DNA of 6,778 nt from NCBI GenBank assembly GCA_946566415.1, contig CAMNWW010000117.1:1-6778 (forward strand). Reading direction: 5' to 3'. The notes beneath the pieces are model-generated. The model was not told the origin of the DNA, searched no databases, and saw nothing but the letters and a program-made list of their open reading frames with translations. This stretch comes from an uncultured Lachnospiraceae bacterium (GTDB lineage Bacteria > Bacillota > Clostridia > Lachnospirales > Lachnospiraceae). The position numbers and the translations under genes are program-made. Below are positions 5,651 through 6,778 of this stretch, one piece after another; the stretch's first letter is position 1, and every line of letters begins with the position of its first letter.

Positions 5651-6778
5651 CTACATTCTTTTGGCGATCGATTTGATAAATTCCTCGCTGTTTTGTACCT
5701 GCGGGTCCGGAAGCGTCGTGATAAGCGCCAAATCTTTTGTCATGACGCCGGACTCAATCGTTTGTACCGTTGCTTTTTCCAGACGGTCTGCAAAATCCAT
5801 CAGTTCCCGATTCCCATCCATCTCGCCTCTTTTCCTCAGCGCGCCGCTCCAGGCAAATATCGTCGCGACCGAGTTCGTGGATGTCTCCTCCCCTTTTAGG
5901 TGCCGGTAATAATGACGCTGTACCGTCCCATGCGCCGCCTCATACTCATAATACCCTTCCGGTGAAACCAGGACGGAAGTCATCATGGCAAGAGAGCCGA
6001 AAGCTGAGGATACCATATCGCTCATCACATCGCCGTCATAATTCTTACATGCCCAAATGTAGCCGCCCTCCGACTTCATGACACGTGCCACCGCGTCGTC
6101 AATCAAGGTATAGAAATACTCAATGCCCGCGTCATCGAATTTTTCTTTGAATTCTTTCTCAAAGATCTCCTGAAAAATGTCTTTAAATGTATGGTCATAT
6201 TTCTTGGATATCGTATCCTTTGTCGCAAACCAGAGATCTTGTTTCGTATCCAGCGCATAGCCAAAACAGCTCCTTGCGAAGCTTTCGATCGAACTATTGA
6301 TATTGTGCATTCCCTGTATGATCCCCGGTCCGTCGAACTCATGGATTGTCTCCCGCATCTCGCTTCCGTCCGCCGCCGTGTATACAAGCTCAGCCTTTCC
6401 TGACGCGGGAATCTTCATTTCCACGCCCCTGTACACATCGCCGTAAGCATGCCTTGCTATCGTGATAGGCCTTTTCCAGTTCTTTACGCAGGGTTCAATT
6501 CCTTTCACCACGATCGGCGCACGGAAAACAGTCCCGTCAAGAATCGCGCGGATCGTGCCGTTCGGGCTTTTCCACATCTCTTTGAGTCCATACTCCGTCA
6601 CTCTGGCAGCATTCGGAGTAATCGTAGCGCATTTTACGCCAACTTTATATTTCTTTACTGCGTTTGCTGCGTCCACGGTGACCTGGTCGTCCGTCTCATT
6701 TCTATATTCCAGCCCTAAATCATAATATTCTGTGTTGAGGTCAATGTAAGGAATAAGAAGATGGTCTTTAATCATCTT
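5651..6778 (-). CDS. icd: NADP-dependent isocitrate dehydrogenase, eukaryote-like homodimeric type (5' end missing)
   Basis: Oxidatively decarboxylates isocitrate to 2-oxoglutarate with reduction of NADP+, linking the citrate branch to glutamate synthesis. About 375 residues are visible; the family has about 400, and the frame is still open at the window edge (a Lys codon precedes the first Met), so about 25 N-terminal residues lie outside. It matches human IDH1 along its length. Counting from that Met, active-site residues are R108 and Y115 in RHAYGDVYRG (IDH1 R132, Y139), K186 in ATKDT (K212), D226 in LIDD (D252), and D249 and D253 in KNYDGDVMSD (D275, D279). The cofactor loop AAHGTVQRHYY (281-290) keeps the Arg-His pair that contacts the NADP phosphate, so NADP rather than NAD specificity is expected. 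Ends near a shared terminator. Confidence 0.96.
   Translation of the reverse strand, partial: KMIKDHLLIPYIDLNTEYYDLGLEYRNETDDQVTVDAANAVKKYKVGVKCATITPNAARVTEYGLKEMWKSPNGTIRAILDGTVFRAPIVVKGIEPCVKNWKRPITIARHAYGDVYRGVEMKIPASGKAELVYTAADGSEMRETIHEFDGPGIIQGMHNINSSIESFARSCFGYALDTKQDLWFATKDTISKKYDHTFKDIFQEIFEKEFKEKFDDAGIEYFYTLIDDAVARVMKSEGGYIWACKNYDGDVMSDMVSSAFGSLAMMTSVLVSPEGYYEYEAAHGTVQRHYYRHLKGEETSTNSVATIFAWSGALRKRGEMDGNRELMDFADRLEKATVQTIESGVMTKDLALITTLPDPQVQNSEEFIKSIAKRM

Noticed and set aside
5477..5899. Plus-strand open frame of 140 codons spanning the end of the ABC-F gene and the start of the icd coding region
   Set aside because: It crosses the terminator and two genes with strong conservation in other frames, and its translation is basic and featureless.

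Overview
The window looks like a piece of chromosome from a Clostridia-type Firmicute, most likely a Lachnospiraceae relative. The evidence is the moderate GC content, the strong GGAGG-type ribosome binding sites, the gene set (Rex, a YdiF-like ABC-F ATPase, Nnr next to alanine racemase) and the eukaryote-like NADP isocitrate dehydrogenase found in many gut Clostridia. The genus cannot be fixed from the sequence. I see no mobile element, CRISPR array, tRNA or rRNA; this is a housekeeping region with one real anomaly.

Layout. On the minus strand, from about 3514 down to 1, lies an apparent operon: rex (NADH/NAD+-sensing repressor), nnrE and nnrD (epimerase and dehydratase that repair hydrated NAD(P)H), alr (alanine racemase), then probably another gene whose start is only just visible at the left edge. 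On the plus strand, diverging from rex, is a two-domain ABC-F ATPase gene (3688-5628). Convergent with it, on the minus strand, is icd (5651-6778), cut at its 5' end by the window edge. A hairpin at 5609-5638 sits between the two convergent genes and contains the ABC-F stop codon in its loop. The divergent intergenic region (about 3487-3687) carries a near-consensus rex promoter, a weaker promoter for the ABC-F gene, and a roughly 95-nt ABC-F leader with two possible hairpins.

How the genes relate. Rex senses the NADH/NAD+ ratio and Nnr repairs NADHX and NADPHX, the damaged forms of the same cofactors, so their co-directional arrangement makes functional sense. alr supplies D-alanine for the cell wall; its start overlaps the nnrD stop by ATGA, implying translational coupling.

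The most notable observation is that NnrE and NnrD, usually one fused polypeptide in bacteria, are here in two overlapping frames. The frame change lies exactly on G GGA AAG, which has the form of a -1 ribosomal slippery heptamer, and slipping there restores the fused sequence (PGKVVEKPIGI). A one-base deletion or assembly error, or a true gene split using an ATGA stop/start overlap, would explain the same data. A second curiosity is a long hairpin (14 to 15 bp in the minus-strand RNA) between rex and nnrE that lacks a terminator U-tract.
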